A stretch of DNA of 64,000 nt from an uncultured Oscillospiraceae bacterium. Lineage in GTDB: Bacteria; Bacillota; Clostridia; Oscillospirales; Oscillospiraceae. The stretch is from NCBI GenBank assembly GCA_944387065.1, contig CALXDM010000002.1, forward strand, positions 124,001-188,000, written 5' to 3'. Positions within the stretch are counted from its first letter, which is position 1, and every line of letters begins with the position of its first letter. Below, in pieces: positions 49,774 through 58,118 of this stretch. Both the position numbers and the translations under genes were made by a program. The notes under the pieces are model-generated. The model saw only the letters and a program-made list of their open reading frames with translations. It searched no databases and had not been told where the DNA came from.

Positions 49774-50427
49774 TCATCCGCCACCGCACCGCCGCAGGAA
49801 ATGCCGGAACAGGGCTCCCCCGTCCACCCCGTCCGGCCGGGCCCAGGCTCCGGTCAAGCGCTCCGGGTGGAACTGCACGCAGATCAGAGGCAGACAGACG
49901 TGCTCCATTGCCTCTACTACGCCAGCCTCAGACCAAGCTGTGACATCCAGCCCGGCCCCCACCCGGCCCACCCCCTGGTGATGGTTGCTGTTGACCGGGA
50001 AGCGGTTCCCATACAGCCCCTCCATCAAGCTGTCCGGCTTCGCCCGGACCGGGTGCATCACGTCCTGCTCCTCCTGGTGGAAGGGGACGAGGGCGGACCC
50101 CAAGTCCTGGATCAGGTCGCCTCCCGCCCAGACGTTGGCCAGCTGATGGCCCCGGCAAATGGCCAGCACCGGCCTGCCCGACCCCAAAAAGGCGTCCAGC
50201 AGGGCCAGCTCCGCCCGATCCCGGGCCCGGTCGATCCCCCGGGAGCCCCGGTTCTGCTGGCCCATCAGGGCTGGATCCAGGTCGCCCCCGCCGGCCAGGA
50301 TCAGCCCCGCCCATCCCGCCGGCCCGCCGGGGGGCAGGTAGGCGGGGCAGGGCTGCCCCCCCGCCTGGGCCACAGCCTGGACGTAGTTGGCCGGGTCGCC
50401 CCCGCCGGTGGAGATCAGGATCCGCAT
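49774..50427 (-). CDS. Class I glutamine amidotransferase-like (peptidase C26) hydrolase
   Basis: 217 aa. The nucleophile Cys lies in PVLAICRGHQLANVWAGG; the His-x-Glu of the triad is in ICVQFHPER; NSNHHQGV is typical of gamma-glutamyl-GABA hydrolases (PuuD). It should cleave gamma-glutamyl amide bonds; natural substrate unknown. The N-terminus LISTGGGDPANYV is shorter than PuuD. ATG at 50427 overlaps the end of the flippase gene. Confidence 0.85.
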   Translation of the reverse strand: MRILISTGGGDPANYVQAVAQAGGQPCPAYLPPGGPAGWAGLILAGGGDLDPALMGQQNRGSRGIDRARDRAELALLDAFLGSGRPVLAICRGHQLANVWAGGDLIQDLGSALVPFHQEEQDVMHPVRAKPDSLMEGLYGNRFPVNSNHHQGVGRVGAGLDVTAWSEAGVVEAMEHVCLPLICVQFHPERLTGAWARPDGVDGGALFRHFLRRCGGG

Positions 50428-51962
50428 CGGCCGTCCCCCTCCCGTCCAGCCCGTCCCCGCCGGGTCAAAAGGTCGCCGGGAGACAGCCCCTGGGCCAGCA
50501 GGGCGGCGCTGTACAGCACCAACCCCATCAGCACACACAGGGCGCAGGCCCACCCCTCCGGGCAGCCCGCCCGGAGCAGGATCCGGAAAAAGAGCTGACA
50601 CCACGCTCCCATAAACAGGGCCGCCAGCAGGGGACGGGCGAACCAGGCCCCTGGTCTTGCCCGGAGCTTTGCCGCCCGCAGCACGCATACCAGGTTGAGC
50701 CCCGCCCCCACCAGGGCGGACAGCACGAAGCCCAGCACAAATCCTTCCAACCCCCACTGCGGCACCAGCACCCAGGTACAGGCTAACTGGGCAACGTCGC
50801 TGAGGATGGCGTTGCGGGCCCCCCGCCCCTGGAGCCCCAATCCGTTGAGCGCCCCGGACAGCACCCCCTGATAGCAGCCCAACAGGGTACCCACAGCCAG
50901 GGGAATCAGGAAGGCTCCCGCCCGCTCCTCCCGGAACAGCAGCTCCCCCAGGGTGGGTCCCACCACCGTGAGCAGGGCCAGGGCGGGTGCCATCAGCAGA
51001 GAGGTGGCCGACACCGCCCGGTCCAAAAAGCGGGCGGCGGCCTGCCGGTTGCCCTGGGCGGTGCGCCGGGCCAGGTCAGGCACCATCACCAGCCCCAGCG
51101 CCCCCACAAAGCCCGTGGGCAAGGCCAACATAGGCAGCGTCATGCCGCACACCACGCCGAACTGGGCCATCGCCTGGCTGGCCTGGGCGCCCCCCGCCAC
51201 CAGCCGGGCGGGGATGAGCACCGCGTTGGCCGATCCCAGCAGGGTGCCCAGCAGAGAGGTAAGCCCCACTGGAATGGCGGTGGTGGCCAAGCGCCTGTAT
51301 CGGACCTGTCCCTGGGCTGGGGCTGGAGGATTGCGCTGCCAATACCGCCACAGCAAAAGGGCCAGCACGGTGGCCGAGCACACCTCGCACAGCACCATGC
51401 CCAGCACAATCAGCCCTACCGTCCCCTCCTCAGATCGGGCTGGCAGCAGCACCAGCAGGGCGATCACCGCCCCAGCCCGGATCAGCTGCTCAACGGTCTC
51501 CGACGCGGCCGGCGGTCCCACCCGACCCATGCCGTAAAAGCAGTGTTTGTGGAGGTTTTCCACCCCGGTCAGCAGCACGCAGGGGGCCAGCAGCGCGATG
51601 CCCAGCCTGGTGCGGGCGTCTCCCATGAGGTAGACCGAGATAGGGTCTGATGCCAGCACCACCACCGCTCCCAGCGGGATGGCCACCAACAGGAAGCATC
51701 CCAGGGCCCGGCGCAAGGTCAGGCGTACCGCCCCGGTGTCCCCCAGGGCGTGGTAGCGGGCGGTCAGGGTAGACACCGCCACCGTCAACCCCACCGCCGT
51801 CAGGGACATCAGCACGGAGTAAACAGGCATCACCAGCTGATAGAGCCCCATGGCCTCCGCTCCGATGAGCCTGGACAGGGCAATGCGATACAAAAAACCC
51901 ACCGCCTGGGAAAACAGGCCGGTGGCAGTCAGCAGCAACGTGCCGGCAACGATGGAACCCAT
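50415..51962 (-). CDS. SpoVB-like polysaccharide/lipid flippase (MOP superfamily)
   Basis: 515 aa with 12-14 hydrophobic segments. The N-terminus LLLTATGLFSQAVGFLYRIALSRLIGAEAMGLYQLVMPVY is the SpoVB/MurJ-like signature; a conserved VENLHKHCFYGMG follows. Relatives help spore cortex synthesis, probably by moving lipid-linked precursors. Whether this is SpoVB itself or a paralogue cannot be decided. It starts MGSIVAGT after GGAGGGAGGGG. Confidence 0.86.
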   Translation of the reverse strand: MGSIVAGTLLLTATGLFSQAVGFLYRIALSRLIGAEAMGLYQLVMPVYSVLMSLTAVGLTVAVSTLTARYHALGDTGAVRLTLRRALGCFLLVAIPLGAVVVLASDPISVYLMGDARTRLGIALLAPCVLLTGVENLHKHCFYGMGRVGPPAASETVEQLIRAGAVIALLVLLPARSEEGTVGLIVLGMVLCEVCSATVLALLLWRYWQRNPPAPAQGQVRYRRLATTAIPVGLTSLLGTLLGSANAVLIPARLVAGGAQASQAMAQFGVVCGMTLPMLALPTGFVGALGLVMVPDLARRTAQGNRQAAARFLDRAVSATSLLMAPALALLTVVGPTLGELLFREERAGAFLIPLAVGTLLGCYQGVLSGALNGLGLQGRGARNAILSDVAQLACTWVLVPQWGLEGFVLGFVLSALVGAGLNLVCVLRAAKLRARPGAWFARPLLAALFMGAWCQLFFRILLRAGCPEGWACALCVLMGLVLYSAALLAQGLSPGDLLTRRGRAGREGDGRCGS

Positions 51963-52078
51963 AGCCAGCCCCTCCCTCCATCCTTGGTCTGATAGAGCAT
52001 CCTATGTGGAGGGGCCTGTCTTTCATGCGCACCATCCTTGCCAGCGCGGCATATTCTGTGGGAAAGGGGGGACTGGGT

Positions 52079-52465
52079 ATGGAGGGGCAGGATCAGGCAC
52101 AGTTGGAGCAGGCACTGGGAGAATTGGATCAATCAGGCCAGTTCCTGGTGGCCATCCTGGCCGGGCTGCTGCTGTCCCTGCGGGCCCTGCTGGCGCAACG
52201 GGAGCAGCTCTGCCTCACCCTGGCCGGGGAGCAGCCTCCACCTCTCTGCCTATATCCCCTGCGCCACACCGCCGGGTCGCTCACCCTGGGCGGGCTGGGC
52301 TTCTTCCTGTGCCAAGCCCTCCGCACCCGGGCCCGGGCGGATCCCGCCGACCCGGTGGCCGTCTCGTCGGCCTGCTCCGGGCTGACCGCCGCTGTGCTGG
52401 TCTTTCTGGCCGCCGCCATCCGTCTGGCCGACACCAACTTCCTCCATCGGGCAGGGCGACTTTGA
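52079..52465 (+). CDS. Small predicted membrane protein
   Basis: 128 aa with three hydrophobic segments: FLVAILAGLLLSLRALLA, SLTLGGLGFFLCQAL and LTAAVLVFLAAAIRL. The N-terminus is polar (MEGQDQAQLEQALGELDQ). Family not recognised. The start follows GGAAAGGGGGG; it is convergent with yycI, five bases apart. A longer frame upstream overlaps the flippase leader. Confidence 0.55.
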   Translation: MEGQDQAQLEQALGELDQSGQFLVAILAGLLLSLRALLAQREQLCLTLAGEQPPPLCLYPLRHTAGSLTLGGLGFFLCQALRTRARADPADPVAVSSACSGLTAAVLVFLAAAIRLADTNFLHRAGRL

Positions 52466-52470
52466 GGGGA

Positions 52471-53298
52471 CTACCTCACCCGGGTCACTTCCCCGGTCAC
52501 CGCGTCCAGATAGTAGTCGGCGGTATCACTGCCGATCCGCCAAGCGGGGGCGAGGGAGACCGAGCCGGAAAAGGACTGGGCTGTCAGATAGCCGGGCTGC
52601 ATGGCAGTGATCTGGGAGCAGACCTCTCCCCCGCGCACCACGGCGTCCAGAAACCGGAGCAGGGCGGTGGGCAGGGTAATGGTCTGCCCCTGTTCTGTCC
52701 CCTGTCCGGAGTTGGCCGCCAGCAGGGTGCCCTCCAGCCCGGTTAGCCGCCCCTGCTCATAGGTAAAGACCACCTGGCAGGAGAAGAGAGGCTGTCCCTG
52801 CCACAGCTGGAAAAAGCGCACCATCCCCGTCCCCCGGTCCAGCTGGGCGTCTATCTGCCGGGCCTCCACGCCCATATCCTCCAACAGGGCCGCGGCCTGG
52901 GCCTGGGGATCCTGAGTGTGCCAGGACGCATCCGGGTTCAGCTGGGCGGAGAGCTCCCCGCCCGCCCGGATGCTCACCTGCCCCCGACTGCCCAGATAGC
53001 GGTACAACCCGCCTCCCTGGTTCTCCGGCTCCACCTCTTCCCCCAGCAAAGCCGCGGCCAGCGCTCTCTCCCGTACCAGGTCCCGCTCCATCAACTGGGG
53101 ATAGAGCCCCTGGGCGCTGCCCAGGGACTGGGCCTCCACCTGGATGCCGTTTTGCTCCAGCACCCCGATGGCCTGGGTGAGGGCAGCGTCCTGATAGCGG
53201 TGGCTCTCCCCCTGGCGCATCCCCACCAGCACCAGCAGAAAGGCATTGACCAGCAGGAGCAGCAGAATCATGATGTTTTTCACCTTGCCCCAAGCCAT
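52471..53298 (-). CDS. yycI: YycI-like regulator of WalK
   Basis: 275 aa. One N-terminal membrane segment (VKNIMILLLLLVNAFLLVLVG, residues 5-25), then an extracytoplasmic domain with two YycI/YpeB-like repeats, ending IGSDTADYYLDAVTGEVTRVR. In Bacillus YycI and YycH hold WalK in check through membrane contacts. Lies 51 bp after yycH in the wal operon. Confidence 0.82.
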   Translation of the reverse strand: MAWGKVKNIMILLLLLVNAFLLVLVGMRQGESHRYQDAALTQAIGVLEQNGIQVEAQSLGSAQGLYPQLMERDLVRERALAAALLGEEVEPENQGGGLYRYLGSRGQVSIRAGGELSAQLNPDASWHTQDPQAQAAALLEDMGVEARQIDAQLDRGTGMVRFFQLWQGQPLFSCQVVFTYEQGRLTGLEGTLLAANSGQGTEQGQTITLPTALLRFLDAVVRGGEVCSQITAMQPGYLTAQSFSGSVSLAPAWRIGSDTADYYLDAVTGEVTRVR

Positions 53299-53349
53299 AT
53301 CCGTCCCTCCCCCGCGCCATAACCGGCGCCTTGCTTTCCATTTCCAGCC

Positions 53350-54618
53350 CTACTGGGCCACCCACAGGGGCGCGAGCGTCTCCCCCCCCTGATCCCGGTA
53401 CTGCACCACCAGTTCCCGGCTCTGCTGGGTCAGGGCAGGCAGCAGCGCCGCCGCCCGCTCCACAGGCAGCAGGAGCGCCTGTTCCCCCGTGGCGGTGTAG
53501 CTGCGCAGGCGCAGGGTGAACTGAGTCACATAGTCCTCCCGGATCAGGAACTGGGCCGCCCAGCCCTCGTCGTGGAGCCACACCGGGCTGCCGTTGATCT
53601 GGTAGCCAAACTGGATCAGCCAGCCCTCCCCCGTCTCCCGGGCGGAGATGAGGTGGAGCCTGGCCTCGCCGCAGTAGGCCCCCAGGGTGGCCTGGGCCAT
53701 CTGGCGCACCGTCTCGATCCGTTCAGCCAAAGTGGGCTGCTCCCCGCTGTGAGCCACATGGTACTTCCCCTCCTGACCCGCCCGATAGAGCACTGTGCCG
53801 TCCTCCTGCACCTCCAGCCGGCTCTCCCCCTCCAGGAAGGCTTGGCCGCCGCTGATGGCGGTGTGGTTCTGCCCGCTGAAGGACAGCGCCTCCAGCAGCC
53901 GCGGCAGCTCCCCGCTGGTGGCCAGAGGGTTGGCCGCACGGTACACCGCCCCTCCCGTGTGCTCGGTGAGCAAGGTGTAAGGGTCCAGCAGCTGGGCCAG
54001 CTGCTCGGACTCAAAGGCAAAGCGGGCCTCGTTCTCCTGCACCCCCTCCACCACCGGCTCTAGGTGCAGGGAGGCGGACAGCTGGGTCAAGCACCGGAAG
54101 AACCCCCCCGATGACTCCTGGTAGCTCAGGTACACCCGGTTGTCCTCCCCCTGGACCAGCGCGATCCTTCGGGCCGCGCCGGGCAGGGCGCACTGTCCCT
54201 CATCCTGCAGCCAGCCGCCCAGGGCGGACAGAGGGATCTGGCCGGAAAAATCGAAGTAGATCCCCACCTGCTGTAAGTCATCCTGCCAATGCTGCCAGCT
54301 TATCTCCTCGGGCTGTCCCGCGGAATTGAGCGCCTCCCCCAGAAGGGGGCCGGTCTGGGCGAACAGCCGATCCACCTCCACCTGGTCATACTGTACCCCA
54401 TAGCGGCCCTGTCCGGTGTTGACCGCCATCCGGGAGGGGTAGGCCGCTGCCGTCAGGGTTACGTCCCCACGCTCCTCCCACACCCTGGCGCTGCTCTGGG
54501 CCAGCAGGCCGCTATCCTGGACCAGGGGGGTCATGGTCAACAGGTAGAGCGCGGACAGGCTCAGGGCCACAATGGCCGCGTCCTTACCCCACTCCAGCCA
54601 CCGCCGCCTATCCCCCAT
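53350..54618 (-). CDS. yycH: YycH-like regulator of WalK
   Basis: 422 aa. An N-terminal membrane segment (AAIVALSLSALYLLTM) is followed by an extracytoplasmic domain. Sequence is less conserved than YycI, but length, topology and location directly after walK identify it. It overlaps the walK end by 11 bp. Confidence 0.78.
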   Translation of the reverse strand: MGDRRRWLEWGKDAAIVALSLSALYLLTMTPLVQDSGLLAQSSARVWEERGDVTLTAAAYPSRMAVNTGQGRYGVQYDQVEVDRLFAQTGPLLGEALNSAGQPEEISWQHWQDDLQQVGIYFDFSGQIPLSALGGWLQDEGQCALPGAARRIALVQGEDNRVYLSYQESSGGFFRCLTQLSASLHLEPVVEGVQENEARFAFESEQLAQLLDPYTLLTEHTGGAVYRAANPLATSGELPRLLEALSFSGQNHTAISGGQAFLEGESRLEVQEDGTVLYRAGQEGKYHVAHSGEQPTLAERIETVRQMAQATLGAYCGEARLHLISARETGEGWLIQFGYQINGSPVWLHDEGWAAQFLIREDYVTQFTLRLRSYTATGEQALLLPVERAAALLPALTQQSRELVVQYRDQGGETLAPLWVAQ

Positions 54619-56395
54619 GGCTGTCCCCCTCCTTCCGGGGGCCGTCCACAGGCAGCTCCAGCCGGATGGTCAATCCCGGCCCTTTCTTGTCCACCAGGTA
54701 CAGGGCTCCCTCATGCAGCTGGGCGATCTCCTTGGCGATGGACAGCCCCAGCCCCGTCCCTCCCGACTGGCGGGAGCGGGCCTTGTCCACCCGGTAAAAT
54801 CGCTCGAAGATCCGCTCCCGGTCAGCGGGCGGGATGCCGATCCCGTTGTCATCCACCTCCATCCACACCCGCCCTTCCCGGACGCCGGCGGACAGGGTGA
54901 TGGTCCCCCCATCTGGGGTGTACTTGATGGCGTTGGAGACGATATTCATCATCACCTGCATCACCCGCTCCTGGTCAGCCAACACTTCGGGCAGTTTGTC
55001 CGGCAGCTCCAGGCGGACGGTGTGGGCGTGCTTCTGCGCGTCCAGGATCACCGCCTGGTAGGTGTCCTGTACCGCCTTGGCAAAGGGGAAGCGGGCCAGG
55101 TGCAGCTCGCTGCGCCCGGAGTCAAACCGGGACAGGGTGAGCAGGTCCTGGACGATGTGGGTCATCCGATCCGTCTCGTTGAGGATCACCGCCAGGAAGT
55201 TTTTCGCCGTCTCCGCCGGCATATCCTCCAACCCCTCCTCCAGGGTTTCGGCATAGCTGCGGATGTTGGTCAGCGGGGTGCGCAGCTCATGGGAGACGTT
55301 GGCCACAAAATCCTTGCGGGTCTGCTCGGCGGCCCGCTGCTCGGTGACGTCGTGGATGAGCACCAGCACCCCCCCCTGATCCCCCCGGGCGAAGGGTGCC
55401 ATCAGCAGCTCCAAGCAGCGTCCGGCCACCGCCCGCTCTGCGGACAGGTGCCCATCCACCTGCTCCACTTCTTCCAGGGGGAACAGATCGCCAAACAGCT
55501 GCCCATAGCTGTCCTGCTGGGTAAAGGTCCGCCGGAGCATCCGGCTGGCAGCCGGATTGGCGTGGATGACCTTGCCCTCCCGGTCGAAGGCCACCACCCC
55601 GTCGGCCATATGTAGGAAGAGGGTGTCCAGCTTGTTGCGCTCGTTGCGCACGGCGGCGATGGTGTTCTGGAGTTGTCCGGCCATGGAGTTGAAGCTCTCG
55701 GTAAGCTGCCCGATCTCGTCTCGGGAGGTCACCTCCAACTTTTTGGAAAAGTCGCCGGCGGCCACCTCCTGCAGCCCATCGGTCAGCCTCTGCAGGGGGG
55801 TAACCATGGTCTTGGACAGCAGGAAGGAGAGCAGGATGGAGATGACCAGCCCCAGGGCCAGCGCCTCCAGGATGAGGGGAAACATCTCCCCGTTTAGGCT
55901 GCGCACCGTCTCCCGGTTGTCCAGGATGTAGATCACATAGGGCTGTTCCCCCCGGCGGATGGGCACGGCTGCGTCCATGTAGCTTGCGGCCGCGTCGCTC
56001 TCCAGCCCCACCTCTCCCAGCAAAGCGGCGGAGATATTGGGCGTGATCTGCAAGCCCCCCTCCGGCTCCTGGGCGGAGCCGGCCAGGAAGCGGCCGGTCA
56101 CCCCGTCCAGCACATAGTAGTTCCGGTTGCGCCCGTCCACGCCCAGCACGCCCACATAGGCGGCCAGCACCTCATCCAGCATGGCCGCGCCGTCTGTCTC
56201 GCCCTGGGTGGGAATCTGCAGGTCCTGGAGAAAGTCGACGTTGTCCTCCCCGAAGGCGGAGGCAATCTGGCCGTAGAAATCGTTGATATAGTAGCCAGTC
56301 ACCGAGTTCATCAGAAAAGCTCCCACCACCGTCATCAGAGACACGATGAGCAGCACCATGATGAGCACCAGCTTTAGATGCAGGCTGCGGCGCAT
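54608..56395 (-). CDS. walK: Sensor histidine kinase WalK
   Basis: 595 aa. Two membrane segments (LVLIMVLLIVSLMTVVGAFL, residues 8-28; LILEALALGLVISILLSFLLS near 185) enclose an extracellular sensor; then HAMP (PLQRLTDGLQEVAAGDFSKK), PAS (ADGVVAFDREGKVIHANPAA), and the His motif VSHELRTPLTNIRSYAETLEE, N box NIVSNAIKYT, G1 DNGIGIPP and G2 GGTGLGLSIAKE. It controls cell-wall turnover genes through WalR. GAGGAGG precedes the start. Confidence 0.95.
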   Translation of the reverse strand: MRRSLHLKLVLIMVLLIVSLMTVVGAFLMNSVTGYYINDFYGQIASAFGEDNVDFLQDLQIPTQGETDGAAMLDEVLAAYVGVLGVDGRNRNYYVLDGVTGRFLAGSAQEPEGGLQITPNISAALLGEVGLESDAAASYMDAAVPIRRGEQPYVIYILDNRETVRSLNGEMFPLILEALALGLVISILLSFLLSKTMVTPLQRLTDGLQEVAAGDFSKKLEVTSRDEIGQLTESFNSMAGQLQNTIAAVRNERNKLDTLFLHMADGVVAFDREGKVIHANPAASRMLRRTFTQQDSYGQLFGDLFPLEEVEQVDGHLSAERAVAGRCLELLMAPFARGDQGGVLVLIHDVTEQRAAEQTRKDFVANVSHELRTPLTNIRSYAETLEEGLEDMPAETAKNFLAVILNETDRMTHIVQDLLTLSRFDSGRSELHLARFPFAKAVQDTYQAVILDAQKHAHTVRLELPDKLPEVLADQERVMQVMMNIVSNAIKYTPDGGTITLSAGVREGRVWMEVDDNGIGIPPADRERIFERFYRVDKARSRQSGGTGLGLSIAKEIAQLHEGALYLVDKKGPGLTIRLELPVDGPRKEGDSHGG

Positions 56396-56724
56396 GGGCC
56401 ACCTCCTCTCTCTTCCGTTCCCCCCAGGGGCAAAATCCGGCTCAGGATTCTCTCATAGGCCCGCCGTCCGGGCCCAGCTCCCAATCCTGATGCTCCGCCG
56501 CCAGCTTCCCTCAAGCCCCAAACGCGTATCCCAACCCTCGCCGAGTCAGGATGAATTTCGGATCGGCGGGATCCCTCCCCATGGACAACGTCCATGGGGG
56601 CCCCTTTTTCTCCCTGCTCGGGGCAAATGAATTGCCCCTGCGCCCAGCGCCTATGGCGCTGACGGCGGCACCCGCCGCCGTCCGGCTTCGCCGTCTGGAC
56701 GATCCCGACCGATACCTGCTTTCA
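56396..56724. other. walR-walK intergenic region with duplicated gene end and hairpins
   Basis: 329 bp without a gene. It holds a second copy of the 3' end of walR (56515-56573), an insert of about 155 bp made of hairpins, and about 110 bp of ordinary leader before walK. No promoter for walK was recognised. Confidence 0.85.
56515..56573 (-). repeat. Direct repeat, downstream copy of the walR 3' end
   Basis: 59 bp identical, except one base, to 56729-56787. In the walR frame it encodes DPADPKFILTRRGLGYAFGA followed by its own TGA, so it may be the original end of walR. Confidence 0.92.
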
Positions 56725-56728
56725 CTAC
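56574..56728. repeat. Hairpin-rich insert between the walR end repeats
   Basis: A series of short palindromes: CCCCATGGAC/GTCCATGGGG, GGGGCAA/TTGCCCC, GCGCC/GGCGC, GGCGG/CCGCC and GTCCGGC/GTCTGGAC. The pattern suggests a non-coding mobile or RNA-forming element. Confidence 0.7.
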
Positions 56729-57414
56729 GCCCCAAATGCGTATCCCAACCCTCGCCGAGTCAGGATGAATTTCGGATCGGCGGGATCGTCCTCAATCTTC
56801 TCCCTCAGACGGCGCACCGCCACATCCACCGCCCGCACATCGCCCACATACCCCTCGTAGTTCCACACCTGCTCCATCAGCGCCTCCCGGGAGAGCACCT
56901 GCCCCCGGTGGGCAGCCAGGGTGCGCACCAGTTCATACTCCCGCTGGGACAGCTCCAGGGGGCTGCCGTCCTTGCTGACGGTCATGGCCTGCTCGTCCAC
57001 TGTGATGCGCCCCAGCTCCAACCGGTGGGCAGCAGGGGCGTGGGCCATGCCACTGCGCCGGATGTTGGCCTTCACCCGGGCCAACAGCTCCCGCATGGAG
57101 AAAGGCTTGGTGATGTAGTCGTCCGCCCCCAGCTCCAGCCCCAGCACCTTGTCCGTCTCCTCCTCCCGGGCGGTGAGCATGATCACAGGGGTAGCCCGTC
57201 CCTCTGCCCGCAGCCGGCGGCACACCTCAAAACCGTCCAGCTTGGGCAGCATCAAGTCCAGCAGCACCAGGTCCGGATCCCGCTCCAGGGCCAATTGCAA
57301 CCCCGCCGCCCCGTCCCGGGCCTCCAGCGTCTCATACCCCTCCCGGCGCAGGTTGAACACCAGGATGTCCACGATGTTCCCCTCGTCCTCCACCACCAAA
57401 ATACGCTTATCCAT
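56725..57414 (-). CDS. walR: Response regulator WalR
   Basis: 229 aa OmpR/PhoB type. The receiver has acidic pair VVEDEGN, phospho-Asp in DLVLLDLMLPKLDGF, Thr in VIMLTAREEE, Lys in ADDYITKPFSMRELLARV; the winged helix (residues 130-229) has LELSQREYELVRTLAAHRGQVLSREALMEQVW and VRRLREKIEDDPADPKFI. ATG at 57414 follows GGAGCGTGAGGAAG. The last 20 codons are duplicated downstream. It overlaps the nudF end. Confidence 0.94.
   Translation of the reverse strand: MDKRILVVEDEGNIVDILVFNLRREGYETLEARDGAAGLQLALERDPDLVLLDLMLPKLDGFEVCRRLRAEGRATPVIMLTAREEETDKVLGLELGADDYITKPFSMRELLARVKANIRRSGMAHAPAAHRLELGRITVDEQAMTVSKDGSPLELSQREYELVRTLAAHRGQVLSREALMEQVWNYEGYVGDVRAVDVAVRRLREKIEDDPADPKFILTRRGLGYAFGA
56729..56787 (-). 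repeat. Direct repeat, copy within walR
   Basis: The in-frame copy of the 59-bp repeat, the present 3' end of walR up to two bases before the stop codon. Confidence 0.92.
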
Positions 57415-57955
57415 CTTCCTCACGCTCCAGCACCCGGCAGGCCCGCAGAATGGCCGCCACCGTTTTGCAGTCCTCCAGGCGGCCGTCCACCGCCATATCC
57501 ACCGCCTGTTCCAGCGGCAGCTTGACCACTTCTAAAAACTCGTCCTCATCGGGGTGGCTCTGCCCCAGCTCCAGCCCCCGGGCCAGGTAGACATACTGGC
57601 GCTCGTCGCAAAAGCCGGGGGTGGGCAGCAACTGCCCCATTTCCGTCCACCGCCCGGCCCGGGCCCCAACCTCTTCCTCCAGCTCCCGCTTGGCGGCGCT
57701 CAGAGGCGGTTCCCCGGGCTCCAGCTTGCCCGCAGGCACCTCCAGCAAAGCCTTGCCATAGGGGTAGCGGTACTGGCGCACCAGGTAGACGTTCCCCTGG
57801 CCGTCCACCGGCACCACCACCACTGCTCCCGGATGCCGGACCACCTCCCGCCAGGCTGGGGCGCCATTTGCCAGCTCCACCGTGTCGTAGTATACCTTCA
57901 GCAGCTTCCCGTCGTAGACCAGCCGGCTGCTCCGGGTCCGCTCCGTCAGTTCCAT
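57407..57955 (-). CDS. nudF: ADP-ribose pyrophosphatase (Nudix)
   Basis: 182 aa. The Nudix box is GKLEPGEPPLSAAKRELEEEVGA (Gx5Ex7REUxEExGU). YLVRQYRYPYGKALLEVPAG upstream and PGFCDERQYVYLARGL downstream match the ADP-ribose branch. It hydrolyses ADP-ribose to AMP and ribose-5-phosphate. ATG at 57955 follows GGAGGT. It overlaps walR by eight bases and is the first gene of the nudF-walR-walK-yycH-yycI run. Confidence 0.9.
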   Translation of the reverse strand: MELTERTRSSRLVYDGKLLKVYYDTVELANGAPAWREVVRHPGAVVVVPVDGQGNVYLVRQYRYPYGKALLEVPAGKLEPGEPPLSAAKRELEEEVGARAGRWTEMGQLLPTPGFCDERQYVYLARGLELGQSHPDEDEFLEVVKLPLEQAVDMAVDGRLEDCKTVAAILRACRVLEREEDG

Positions 57956-57987
57956 GGTGGGATCCACCTCCATGCGGTATTTTTTCT

Positions 57988-57993
57988 AGTATA
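57988..57993 (-). promoter_or_regulatory. Possible -10 box for the nudF-wal operon
   Basis: TATACT on the minus strand, 33 bp before nudF. The -35 region is weak (TTTCTA with a 17-bp spacer). Confidence 0.4.
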
Positions 57994-58059
57994 CCACACC
58001 ATCTGGAAAATAGAAAGACGGGAATTGCCTGCCCTCCCAGCTTCTTCAGAAAATGGGAA

Positions 58060-58088
58060 TTGTCATTCCTTTGCTGGAGGGTTATAAT
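58060..58088 (+). promoter_or_regulatory. Sigma-A promoter of the DUF815 gene
   Basis: TTGTCA (58060-58065), a 17-bp spacer and TATAAT (58083-58088), 31 bp before the start. Confidence 0.8.
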
Positions 58089-58118
58089 GGGAAAAATGCT
58101 GCCACGAGGTGACCTGGA

